Shown here piece by piece: positions 1 to 7,559 of a DNA stretch of 64,000 bases. The position numbers and the translations under genes were made by a program. This stretch comes from Nocardia takedensis NBRC 100417 (GTDB lineage: Bacteria > Actinomycetota > Actinomycetes > Mycobacteriales > Mycobacteriaceae): NCBI RefSeq assembly GCF_000308695.1, contig NZ_BAGG01000266.1:1-64000 (forward strand), written 5' to 3'. Below the pieces are notes generated by a model. The model ran no database searches. It saw nothing but the letters and a program-made list of their open reading frames with translations, and was not told the DNA's origin. How positions within the stretch are numbered: the stretch's first letter is position 1; the number at the start of each line of letters is the position of its first letter.

Positions 1-181
1 GGGTGGCGCGGGTGCGCGCGCCGGGGCGGGCGCACGCGCGACGGCCGGGAAGGTGCTCTCCGGCGCGGGATCGGCCGCCTCGCTGGCGGTGCCGATCGCG
101 GCGCAGGCGTCGGCGGCCGCGCTGAACAAGGCCCGCTCCGCCGCGGAGGCGTCACCGGGAGAAGCGGAGCAGCAGCAATGA
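1..181 (+). CDS. 3' end of an upstream transfer gene (probable TrbL/VirB6-like protein, partial)
   Basis: An open frame enters from the left edge (codons starting at base 2) and ends at a TGA at 179-181, overlapping the ATG of the next gene by four bases. The visible 59 residues are Gly/Ala rich with a hydrophobic stretch and a charged Gln-rich tail (ends EAEQQQ). In actinobacterial transfer operons the gene just before an SCO6880-type gene usually encodes a large multi-membrane TrbL/VirB6-like channel protein with a Gly/Ala-rich tail. That identity is inferred from position and composition only, since the membrane part lies outside the window. Confidence 0.5.
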   Translation, partial: GGAGARAGAGARATAGKVLSGAGSAASLAVPIAAQASAAALNKARSAAEASPGEAEQQQ

Positions 182-1749
182 GCCACCAACGCACCTACAT
201 CCTGGGCGGGGAGATCGCGCGCCGCTCCTGGCTCGGGCTGTCCCAGCCGGTGATGGCGAGCTGGGCGATCTCGATCCTGGTCGCGATCGCCCTCTACGTC
301 CTGGCCGGAACCTCGATCGCGACCCTGGTGGGCATCATCGTCGGGCTCGGCGCGGTGTTCGCTGCCACCATGGAATGGGGCGGGAACCGCTCCTTCGCCG
401 CCACCCGCCTGCACGCCGTGCGCACCTGGGACCGGCGCCGCCGCGGCGAACACATCTACCGCCACCGCGCCGACCCCGCCTTCGGACGGCCCGACCGCGA
501 TCCCGGCTGGGAGTTCCCCGTCGCGCTGGGAAACACCGCGCCGCTGGATGTCTCGGGCACCGGCCTGGACGAGATGTTCATCCTGCGTCACGCCAACCCG
601 GGGGAGCGGACCTACTTCTCGGTCGTGCTGGCCGTGGACGGGGTCGCCAGCGGTCTGCGCGGCGACACCGCCTACGCCGCCACCTCCGCCGCGTTCGGAG
701 CCTTCCTGGCCAACCTCGCCAAGCCCAGCAGTTTCATCCGCGGCATCCAGATCGTGCACCGGTCGGTCCCCCACGACATGGCACCGCACGAACGCTGGGC
801 CGAAACACAGGTCGGCGCGCTCACCGATCAGCGCCTGCTCCCGGCGGTCGCCTCCTACGGCGCGCTGCTGGACGTACTCACCCCGCTGGCCGAGGAACAC
901 CGCACCTACGTGTGCCTGCGCTTCCCGCAGACCGAAACCTTCATGGCCGAGACCGCCCGCATCGCCCGCACCAAGAACGCCACCATCCACGGCGCCATCG
1001 CCCAACTGATACGCGACGAAACCGAGAGAGCCACCAGACTTCTCGCCATCGCGGGCATGGGCCGAGTCGAGGTCTACGGCGAACGCCGGGCGTGCGCGGT
1101 GCTGCGGGCCTGCATCGATCCCGGCTATCGGCTGGCCCGCCACGGCGACGCCGACTGGTCGAACTGCTGGCCCACCTACATCGGCGGCCGCGACTCGGTC
1201 GCCATCGCCCCGGACGGGCGATGGCGCACCCGCGTCGGCACCATCCCCGCCCGCGCCATCGAACCCGCACCCCTGGGCCCGTTGTGGCTGGCGCCGCTGC
1301 TGACCGGCGTCGACGCCGATCCCGGCGACGACGACACCGCTCCCATGCCGACCATCCGCACGGTCTCGGTCCGCCTGGACTTCGTCCCGGCCGCCCGTGC
1401 CCGCGCCGCCGCGCGCGGGGACTTCACCGCCGACGAGGCCCGCAAACTCAAGGAACGCCAGAAAGGCAAGATCGACGACGGATCCAGCGACGTACTGCTC
1501 TCGGCCTCGGACCGACGCCGCAGCGACCTCACCCCGGGCTCGGGCCATCACGGCGTCATCTACAGCCTCGCCGTCGCGGTCACCGGCCGCGACGAAGAAG
1601 ACCTCGAACGCGCCTGCCTGCGCGTCGGTGAAGCCGCCGGCGAATCAGCCATCAGCGACATCGACTGGGCAACAGACGATCACGACATCGCCTTGTTCGC
1701 CACCCTGCCACTCGGTCGCGGCCTCGCCGCGACCAGCTACACCCGGTGA
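178..1749 (+). CDS. SCO6880-family conjugal type IV secretion protein
   Basis: The 523-residue product matches the actinobacterial SCO6880 family, a PrgI-like plus VirB4-N-terminal-like membrane protein of conjugative type IV secretion loci. Residues about 26-65 form two adjacent hydrophobic segments near the N-terminus. They are followed by the family-typical arginine-rich stretch and a long soluble cytoplasmic part with no Walker motifs, as expected because the ATPase is a separate gene here. The ATG start overlaps the stop of the preceding gene (ATGA), and the stop overlaps the next start (GTGA), so translation is probably coupled. Known for the family: it acts with the VirB4-like ATPase encoded next. 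The exact role in the channel is inferred. Confidence 0.85.
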   Translation: MSHQRTYILGGEIARRSWLGLSQPVMASWAISILVAIALYVLAGTSIATLVGIIVGLGAVFAATMEWGGNRSFAATRLHAVRTWDRRRRGEHIYRHRADPAFGRPDRDPGWEFPVALGNTAPLDVSGTGLDEMFILRHANPGERTYFSVVLAVDGVASGLRGDTAYAATSAAFGAFLANLAKPSSFIRGIQIVHRSVPHDMAPHERWAETQVGALTDQRLLPAVASYGALLDVLTPLAEEHRTYVCLRFPQTETFMAETARIARTKNATIHGAIAQLIRDETERATRLLAIAGMGRVEVYGERRACAVLRACIDPGYRLARHGDADWSNCWPTYIGGRDSVAIAPDGRWRTRVGTIPARAIEPAPLGPLWLAPLLTGVDADPGDDDTAPMPTIRTVSVRLDFVPAARARAAARGDFTADEARKLKERQKGKIDDGSSDVLLSASDRRRSDLTPGSGHHGVIYSLAVAVTGRDEEDLERACLRVGEAAGESAISDIDWATDDHDIALFATLPLGRGLAATSYTR

Positions 1750-3278
1750 CCGCCATGACCACCACCCGCGAACCACTCGAACCATCCACCACCGCGACAG
1801 CCCCACAGCCCGAGCGCCCGGCGCGGCCGCCGCGCCCACCACGCGGTCTGGCGCGCCGCGTGCTCGGACTGCCCGCCGCCGGCCGACCCGCGAGGACCGG
1901 GTCGGATCCCGATGCGGGCGCGCGCGTGCGCCGCCCGGCCCCCAAGCGGCGTCGGTGGCTGGACAAACTCGGCTGGTACGAGCACCGCGCCGAAGGCGCG
2001 TGGACCACCACCCGCCAGGCCGAGGCGCTCAACCTCGCGACCAGTCGCCGCTCGGTGCGCCAAGAAGGCGTCGCGGCGGGGTTGAACACGATCAGCCAGG
2101 AACTCGAGATCCTCGACCCGTTCTCCCTCTACGGCGAAGAGATCTCCGGCATCAACGTGTGCCTGATCGGCGACATCGGACGTGGAAAATCCTCACTCAT
2201 CAAGTCCGCGTTCTGCATCCGCCAACTCATCACGGGCCGCCAAGTGGTGATCCTGGACCGCAAACCACAGTCCGGCGCGGGGGAGTACACCCCCATCGCC
2301 CGCGCGATGGACGCCGCCAGCATCCGATTCAAGACCGGCGGCGGCGGGGCGTGTGTGAACTTGCTCGATCCCGCGATCTCCACCGGCGGCGAACACCGCG
2401 GCGGCCTGGACGGCATCGTGCCCGCCGGACAGGAAGCACTCGTTCTCGCGGTACTCGAAGACAGCATGGGGCGGACTCTGGACGAACGCGAAAAAGCCGC
2501 CGTCGGAATGGCATTGGAGAAAGTCAACGCCGACGCGCGCGCCGCGCACCGCGCGCCGGTGATCCGCGAACTCGCGATGCGCCTGCTCGACCCCCACACC
2601 GACGACGGCGCCGTACTCGGCCGGCGTTGGGGGCAGAGGGCATTGGAATGGGGACAGGAACCGGGACTGGCGTTGCTGCGCCTGGCCGACCGCGACCTCA
2701 AAGGTCTGGTCGACGAGGAAACCAGCGCCGAGGTCCGCGACGCACTCGAACACAACAGCCTCGTGCACTTCGACCTCTCCGCCCTGCCCACCGACGGGCC
2801 CGCGCTGCGGATCGTGATGACCGTCATCAACACCTGGCTGGCCAACCGCCTCGCCGGCCGCTCGAGCCGCTTCCAACAGACCATGCTCATCGTCGAGGAA
2901 GGATGGCACGTCGCCCAGGGATCGACCGGCGAAGTGTTCCAGGCCAACATGAAACTCTCGCGCGGCCTGGGAATGGGCACCGTCTCGGCGTTCCATCACA
3001 TCTCCGACCTGCCCGAGTCCTCCCCCGCGCGATCACTCATGCAAGAAGCCTCGATCGTGGTGCTCTACGGCCAGGACCGCGAGGACGACGTACGCGAGAC
3101 CTGCCGGATGTATCGACTCCCGGCCGGAACCGAGGAAGCCCTGATGAGACTGGGGCGCGGACAGGCCCTGGTCAAGATCGGCAACCGCGACCCATTCCTG
3201 CTCGAACACATCCGCTCACCCCACGAAATCGTGCTGACCGATACCGATACCGCGGTCACAGGGGCGCTGACCCAATGA
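1746..3278 (+). CDS. VirB4-like conjugal transfer ATPase
   Basis: A 510-residue P-loop ATPase. Residues about 142-150 are the Walker A motif GDIGRGKSS, and about 380-388 the Walker B-like MLIVEEGWHV with the paired glutamates of VirB4/TrbE ATPases. The arginine/proline-rich first 70 residues look unstructured. The protein lacks the N-terminal VirB4 domain, which is probably supplied by the SCO6880 protein just upstream. The GTG start overlaps the upstream stop; an ATG nine bases downstream is an alternative. The stop overlaps the next ATG. It is expected to sit on the cytoplasmic face of the membrane and to power assembly or substrate export. Confidence 0.85.
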   Translation: MTAMTTTREPLEPSTTATAPQPERPARPPRPPRGLARRVLGLPAAGRPARTGSDPDAGARVRRPAPKRRRWLDKLGWYEHRAEGAWTTTRQAEALNLATSRRSVRQEGVAAGLNTISQELEILDPFSLYGEEISGINVCLIGDIGRGKSSLIKSAFCIRQLITGRQVVILDRKPQSGAGEYTPIARAMDAASIRFKTGGGGACVNLLDPAISTGGEHRGGLDGIVPAGQEALVLAVLEDSMGRTLDEREKAAVGMALEKVNADARAAHRAPVIRELAMRLLDPHTDDGAVLGRRWGQRALEWGQEPGLALLRLADRDLKGLVDEETSAEVRDALEHNSLVHFDLSALPTDGPALRIVMTVINTWLANRLAGRSSRFQQTMLIVEEGWHVAQGSTGEVFQANMKLSRGLGMGTVSAFHHISDLPESSPARSLMQEASIVVLYGQDREDDVRETCRMYRLPAGTEEALMRLGRGQALVKIGNRDPFLLEHIRSPHEIVLTDTDTAVTGALTQ

Positions 3279-3466
3279 GCGAGCCCTCCACGCCCCCAAC
3301 CGCGCCCCGCCCGGCCGCCGACCACCCGGCCGGTCCGAAATCCACGGGCCGGTTCCGCATGCCCACCGACCGAAGACGTTTGCCCACCGCCGATTCCGAA
3401 CCATGGCATCCCTTGCCCGGGGTGTGCGGAACCGGCCCGATCCCATCCCAGGGGAGGACCAGATGA
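3275..3466 (+). CDS. small proline-rich ORF in the transfer operon
   Basis: A 63-codon frame linked on both sides by ATGA overlaps: its ATG overlaps the VirB4-like stop and its TGA overlaps the ATG of the following membrane protein. The product starts MSEPSTPPTAPRPAADHP and is proline, arginine and threonine rich without a recognisable domain. The double overlap is the main evidence that it is translated. It could be only a bridge that couples translation of its neighbours. The GGGGAGG ribosome site for the next gene lies inside its last codons. Confidence 0.45.
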   Translation: MSEPSTPPTAPRPAADHPAGPKSTGRFRMPTDRRRLPTADSEPWHPLPGVCGTGPIPSQGRTR

Positions 3467-3987
3467 GAGAACCCGAAACCCGCGACACCATGCCGCTCGC
3501 GCCGGTGCGCGAACGTGCGTTGCTGCCCGCCGGAATGGAGCTGTCCCTGTTCGCCGCCGTGGTGGGCGCCTGCGCCATCTTCGGCGGAGGAGCCCTCTCG
3601 GCGCTGCTGTCCGGCCACGGCATCGCCGCCCCCGGCTGGGCCGGGGCCTACGCCACCGTCTTCGCGCTCTTCGGCGATATGAGTGATCCCGCGGCCGCCT
3701 GGCCCGACGACCCTCGGCCCGGACCGGCGTGGTTGACCTGGACCTGCATCATCGTCGTCGCCATCACCGTCGCCTCGACGATCATGATCGCGCGCGCCGA
3801 GTACGACGCGCGCCGGCGACGGCGCCGCAGCAATCCCGGCATGGCCAAGGTCAGCGACCTGCGGCGCGCCGGATTGGACGCCGACGGCGCCATCGACAAA
3901 GCCGCGGCCGAATACCCGGTACTCGCCGCCGGGTCCCGCCTGCCGATGACCGCGCGACTGCGGCTCCCACGCGGGTGGCGGCGATGA
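3463..3987 (+). CDS. transfer operon membrane protein
   Basis: The product has 174 residues. I chose the ATG at 3463 because GGGGAGG lies about six bases upstream and it overlaps the previous stop. Two hydrophobic segments are visible: LSLFAAVVGACAIFGGGALS near residues 28-47 and WLTWTCIIVVAITVASTIMI near residues 90-110. A highly basic patch (ARRRRRRS) follows at once and marks the cytoplasmic side. The soluble C-terminal tail contains a short conserved-looking helix (MAKVSDLRRAGLDADGA). In actinobacterial operons of this type a small two-membrane protein commonly precedes the coupling ATPase gene. A role in anchoring or recruiting that ATPase is inferred, not shown. The stop overlaps the next ATG. 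Confidence 0.75.
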   Translation: MREPETRDTMPLAPVRERALLPAGMELSLFAAVVGACAIFGGGALSALLSGHGIAAPGWAGAYATVFALFGDMSDPAAAWPDDPRPGPAWLTWTCIIVVAITVASTIMIARAEYDARRRRRRSNPGMAKVSDLRRAGLDADGAIDKAAAEYPVLAAGSRLPMTARLRLPRGWRR

Positions 3988-5390
3988 AACTGCCCGCCCT
4001 GTTCCACCGCCGACCCGCCGGGCTCGACCCGGCCAAGCTGGGAGTGCCTCTCGGCGCCCTCGCCGAGAACAAGCGCGAGATCGTCTACCTCCAACACCGC
4101 GACGCCGTGCTGGTCGAGGGACCGACCGGCTCGGGCAAGACCTGGCGCATCGCCTGCCAACTGGTGCACAGCGCACCAGGATTCGTCCTGGCCACGACCA
4201 CCAAATCCCACGACGTGCTCGGCGCGACGATCGCCGAGCGAGCCGAAGTCGGCAAGGTCGCCGTCTTCGACCCCGAAAACCTCACCGAATGGCCCGCACG
4301 CATCCGCTGGTCGATCCTGGCCGGATGTGAAGACCCCGACACCGCGATCCGCCGCGCCGCGGCCATGGCCAAGGCGATGCCCATGGAAGGCACCAAGAAC
4401 GGCGGCTACTTCGAGAACAAGGCCGCCACCCTGCTGCGCTGCTACCTGCACGCCGCCGCACTTCGCCAGATCCGCATCCGCGAGCTACGCAAATGGGTCT
4501 CCTCGCGCACCACCACCACCGCTCGCGAGATTCTCGCCGCGAGCCTGCCGGACTGGGCAGCCGAACTCGAACAGATCCTCGACTCCGCCTCGGAATCCTC
4601 CGACGACGTCATCGCCGCCGCCGCCCGCCTGCTCGAACCCCTGGCATCACCCAAACTCATGGCCGCCATCGACGTCCCCCAAAGCGAATCCTTCGACGTC
4701 GCACACTTCGTACTGGACCAAAAGCGCAGTAACACACTCTATCTCGTATCCAAGGGCACCTCCGGGTCCATGGCCCCGTTCGTCGCCGCCCTGGCCGCCG
4801 AAGTCCACCACGTCGCCGATCGAGCCTCCCAGAAACATCCGTCCGGTCGACTCGACCCGCCCGTGCGATTGATCCTCGACGAGGTCAACAACGTCGCACC
4901 CATCCCCGACCTGCCGTCGATCTTCTCCGACAGCGGCGGCCGCGGAATCAACGTCTGGGCCTTCGCGCACAACCAGGCCCAGAATCAGCAGCGCTGGGGC
5001 GATCACGGGGGAAAGATGCTGGCCTACTCGGCCCCGGCGATGCTGATCCTGCCGGGAATGCGCGGCGACGAACTCAACGACATCTCCCGCCTGATCGGCA
5101 ACCGGAAAGAGTGGCGAGCCACCATCGGCAGCGGCCGCCCGTCCTTCCAGTTGCACGACGAACCGGTCATGACCGCCGCCGAGCTGCGCGAGATGGATAC
5201 CGACCACGGGCTGCTGCTCTACCGCAACGCACCTCCGGTGAAGGTCCATCTGCCCACCGTCTGGCAGGTCCCCGCGCACAGGGCCCGGGTGCAAGCCTCT
5301 CTCGCCGAATTCGAGCGGGTGATCAACAGCGGCCAGGTCCCCGACAAGTACCGCCTCGACAAGACATTCATCGTGGGGGAGACAGGATGA
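3984..5390 (+). CDS. TraG/VirD4-type coupling ATPase (T4CP)
   Basis: The 468-residue product carries Walker A VEGPTGSGKT around residue 45-54 and Walker B RLILDEVNN around residue 294-302, followed by the Q-rich helicase-like stretch HNQAQNQQRWG of VirD4/TraG/TraD proteins. Known role: a hexameric ATPase linking the relaxosome to the secretion channel. There is no membrane anchor in this chain, whose first residues are basic and soluble. The anchor is probably supplied by the upstream two-membrane protein, a split arrangement seen in Gram-positive systems. The ATG overlaps the upstream stop and the TGA overlaps the next ATG. Identification is strong; the split-anchor idea is inference. Confidence 0.88.
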   Translation: MKLPALFHRRPAGLDPAKLGVPLGALAENKREIVYLQHRDAVLVEGPTGSGKTWRIACQLVHSAPGFVLATTTKSHDVLGATIAERAEVGKVAVFDPENLTEWPARIRWSILAGCEDPDTAIRRAAAMAKAMPMEGTKNGGYFENKAATLLRCYLHAAALRQIRIRELRKWVSSRTTTTAREILAASLPDWAAELEQILDSASESSDDVIAAAARLLEPLASPKLMAAIDVPQSESFDVAHFVLDQKRSNTLYLVSKGTSGSMAPFVAALAAEVHHVADRASQKHPSGRLDPPVRLILDEVNNVAPIPDLPSIFSDSGGRGINVWAFAHNQAQNQQRWGDHGGKMLAYSAPAMLILPGMRGDELNDISRLIGNRKEWRATIGSGRPSFQLHDEPVMTAAELREMDTDHGLLLYRNAPPVKVHLPTVWQVPAHRARVQASLAEFERVINSGQVPDKYRLDKTFIVGETG

Positions 5391-5866
5391 CCCACCCCCC
5401 CTACGCAGAGAACGGTCACGACTCCGCGGTCGCCGACGGCTCGGGGGAGTTGGTGCACTGCGCCTACTACTGGGATGGACTCGCCGTCGACGGCGCGCGC
5501 CGATTGTGGACCGAGTTGAACGAATGGGTCGACTGGCTGCGCGTCACCTATTCACTGGAATCGCGGATCAAGCCGTGCTGGTACCGCCATCGTCCCGTCA
5601 GGGAAGAGCTCACTGCGCTGATGGTCGCGCACAAGGCGGCGTATCTGACCGAGCCCGACGCGGTCGCTCAATATCGCGAAGACCTCACCGCCTGGCACAC
5701 CCAGTGGTATCGCTCGGCTCTCGACGCGATCGCTCGCCTGCTCGCCGACTGTTCCCACGACAACTGCGCATACATCGCGCCCACCGCGCGCCCCTCCGAA
5801 GACCCGGAACGCGAGATCTTCGTCGACAAGGACGTCCAGTCCAGGGCAGAAGAGACCGCGCCATGA
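5387..5866 (+). CDS. DUF4913-like protein
   Basis: A 159-residue protein starting at an ATG that overlaps the coupling-protein stop. It contains the aromatic-rich pattern of DUF4913 proteins: a WVDWLRVTY segment, then a CWYRHRPVREELTAL segment, then an AYLTEP...W-H-x-x-W-Y block, and a Cys-His-Cys cluster (CSHDNC) near residue 125-130. DUF4913 genes are common next to TraG-type genes on actinobacterial plasmids, and no biochemical role is known to me. The acidic, charged tail is probably disordered. The stop overlaps the next ATG. The family assignment is made by eye. Confidence 0.72.
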   Translation: MTHPPYAENGHDSAVADGSGELVHCAYYWDGLAVDGARRLWTELNEWVDWLRVTYSLESRIKPCWYRHRPVREELTALMVAHKAAYLTEPDAVAQYREDLTAWHTQWYRSALDAIARLLADCSHDNCAYIAPTARPSEDPEREIFVDKDVQSRAEETAP

Positions 5867-6051
5867 CCCCGCCGGACGAAACACGCTGCGCAGAAACTGA
5901 ATTCGAGTCACGGTCGCAGCGAAACACGCCGCGGGCCTGCGACGGGTTCGTGAGAAGCGAGAGGCGATCACCCGACCAGACCTTCCCTTCGCGGTCGTGC
6001 CCGAGTCCTTCGGTGAGGCGGAGGGACCGGGAGGGCGACGCCGATGGCTGA
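5863..6051 (+). CDS. small hypothetical ORF
   Basis: A 62-codon frame whose ATG overlaps the stop of the DUF4913-like gene, and whose stop lies eight bases inside the next gene. The product is rich in Arg, Ser and Pro with no domain. It fills what would otherwise be a 177-base gap in a gap-free operon, which argues for translation. Its composition resembles a non-coding frame, which argues against. Confidence 0.33.
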   Translation: MTPPDETRCAETEFESRSQRNTPRACDGFVRSERRSPDQTFPSRSCPSPSVRRRDREGDADG

Positions 6052-7537
6052 CCTGCGCCCCATGGGATTCACGCAGCGCATGGACGAAGGATGGAAGACC
6101 CTCACCGCGTTGAGCGCACCCATCCGAACCTCGCACATGCGAGATCTGGCCTTCGCCCTGGTCCATCGTGCGGTCTTCCAACCCGAACTGTGGTCAGAGG
6201 TCCTGGCCACGGATCGGCGCAGTGCCGTCCACCTGCTCACCCGATTTGAAGCACACCTGACCGTTGACCAACTCCTGGCCGACAACGCAGCCCGCCATCT
6301 GGCGATCGAACATCCGGATCGACTGCGCCGAATCATCGAGGTCGTCGACGATCTGATCAGTGGACCACCGCCGGAGCGCCACGTCTGGGAGGTCCCCACG
6401 CCGATCAGCGCGCAAGTGTTCTCGGCGCTGCTGCAACGATCCGCACGCGACACCCCCGCCGAGTCCGCCGTGCCGGTGCCGCCCGAAATCGAACGGCTTG
6501 CTGTCGAACTCGCCGATCCCGGTCCCGCGGCGAGGGTGTACGCACCGATCGCCGACTACGCGATCATGCTCGCCGCGGCGGGCACCCACCTGCGGCACCG
6601 TCTTCCCTACCTCGACGGCAGCACGCCGGAGGACCTGCACGCCATCACCACCGGCACGACGTCGGGCGCATCGCCTGTGCCCGACGTCCGACTCGCGGGC
6701 CGCGCGCACTCACGGCACACGATGTTGCTCGCAGCCCTGCACCTGGACCTGGTAGGCGCCCATGGTCGAATCCACACCGAGGCACCGACATACGCGGCGT
6801 CCCCGGATCAGCATTTCGACATCGTTCTCGCCGCCCCTCCATGGAAATCGACCCCGTGGAGACAGGATCCGCTCTTCGCCGACATGGTCTGGCCCTTCGG
6901 CACTCCGCACGCCACCGCGAGCTACGCATGGCTCCAACACAGTTGGGATCGACTGAATCCCGGCGGCCGCGCCGTGGTGCTCATGTCGAGCAGCGCCGGG
7001 CGATCACGCAGCCCCCGCGAGAAGGCGATTCGCGCCTACATGGCCGCATCCGGGGTGCTCGAAGCGGTCATCGACCTGCCCGACTACATGTTCCCCGCGC
7101 TCAGACAACGCCGCGCGGCCTCGCTGTGGCTACTGGACAAGCCCTGGTCCGCCGCGCCCGCGGACCCCCATCGCCCCGGAACCAGGACCCCGGTGCGCGA
7201 CTCGGTGCTGTTCATCAGCTCCGGTCACGGAGTCGAGAGCCAGAAAGTCCTGCGGGCGGTCGCCAGCCTCCGGCGCGGCACCGGCCCCGAGGCGGAGCCG
7301 GGATTCTGCGCAGTCGTGCCACGCTCCACCATCACCGCGACCGACCACGACCTGTGTGCGACCACCTATACCGGGCCCCCGAACGAACCACCGCGACCGA
7401 GCGCGGGGGACAGCCCCCGGCCCGCCACCACAATTCCCGGCCGCCGGAGTGACCGCCCCGTCGCCTCCAGCCCGTACAAACCGCCGATTCGTCGGGTCGT
7501 CAACCCAACGAATCACCGTCAACGACGCTCACTCTGA
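6044..7537 (+). CDS. HsdM-like N6-adenine DNA methylase homologue with decayed SAM motif
   Basis: A 497-residue protein resembling the catalytic half of type I HsdM/N6-Mtase proteins. Residues about 259-267 read DIVLAAPPW, a variant of methylase motif IV ([NDS]PP[YFW]). They are followed by the HsdM-like order NPGGRAVVLMSSSAG, KAIRAYMAASGVLEAVIDLP and YMFPALRQRRAASLWLL. The expected motif I before it (a DPACGSGG-like loop) is replaced by a segment around residues 162-180 (ADPGPAARVYAPIADY) without G-x-G. SAM binding may therefore be weak or lost. The N-terminal 150 residues are helical and unassigned, and the C-terminal 70 are a basic, proline-rich tail. There is no specificity (HsdS) or restriction subunit nearby. 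A GGGAGGG lies about eight bases before the ATG. Confidence 0.7.
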   Translation: MADLRPMGFTQRMDEGWKTLTALSAPIRTSHMRDLAFALVHRAVFQPELWSEVLATDRRSAVHLLTRFEAHLTVDQLLADNAARHLAIEHPDRLRRIIEVVDDLISGPPPERHVWEVPTPISAQVFSALLQRSARDTPAESAVPVPPEIERLAVELADPGPAARVYAPIADYAIMLAAAGTHLRHRLPYLDGSTPEDLHAITTGTTSGASPVPDVRLAGRAHSRHTMLLAALHLDLVGAHGRIHTEAPTYAASPDQHFDIVLAAPPWKSTPWRQDPLFADMVWPFGTPHATASYAWLQHSWDRLNPGGRAVVLMSSSAGRSRSPREKAIRAYMAASGVLEAVIDLPDYMFPALRQRRAASLWLLDKPWSAAPADPHRPGTRTPVRDSVLFISSGHGVESQKVLRAVASLRRGTGPEAEPGFCAVVPRSTITATDHDLCATTYTGPPNEPPRPSAGDSPRPATTIPGRRSDRPVASSPYKPPIRRVVNPTNHRQRRSL

Positions 7538-7559
7538 CCAACCGTGGGAGGTATCAGCC

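Noticed and set aside
375..1631. Long arginine-rich open frame overlapping the SCO6880-family gene
   Set aside because: Composition (Arg/Pro/His dominated) and full overlap with a clear family member show it is a frame shadow of high-GC DNA.
1397..3275. Open frame of over 600 codons across the VirB4-like gene
   Set aside because: Only its last 63 codons (3275-3466) lie in operon register with ATGA overlaps; the rest shadows the ATPase gene.
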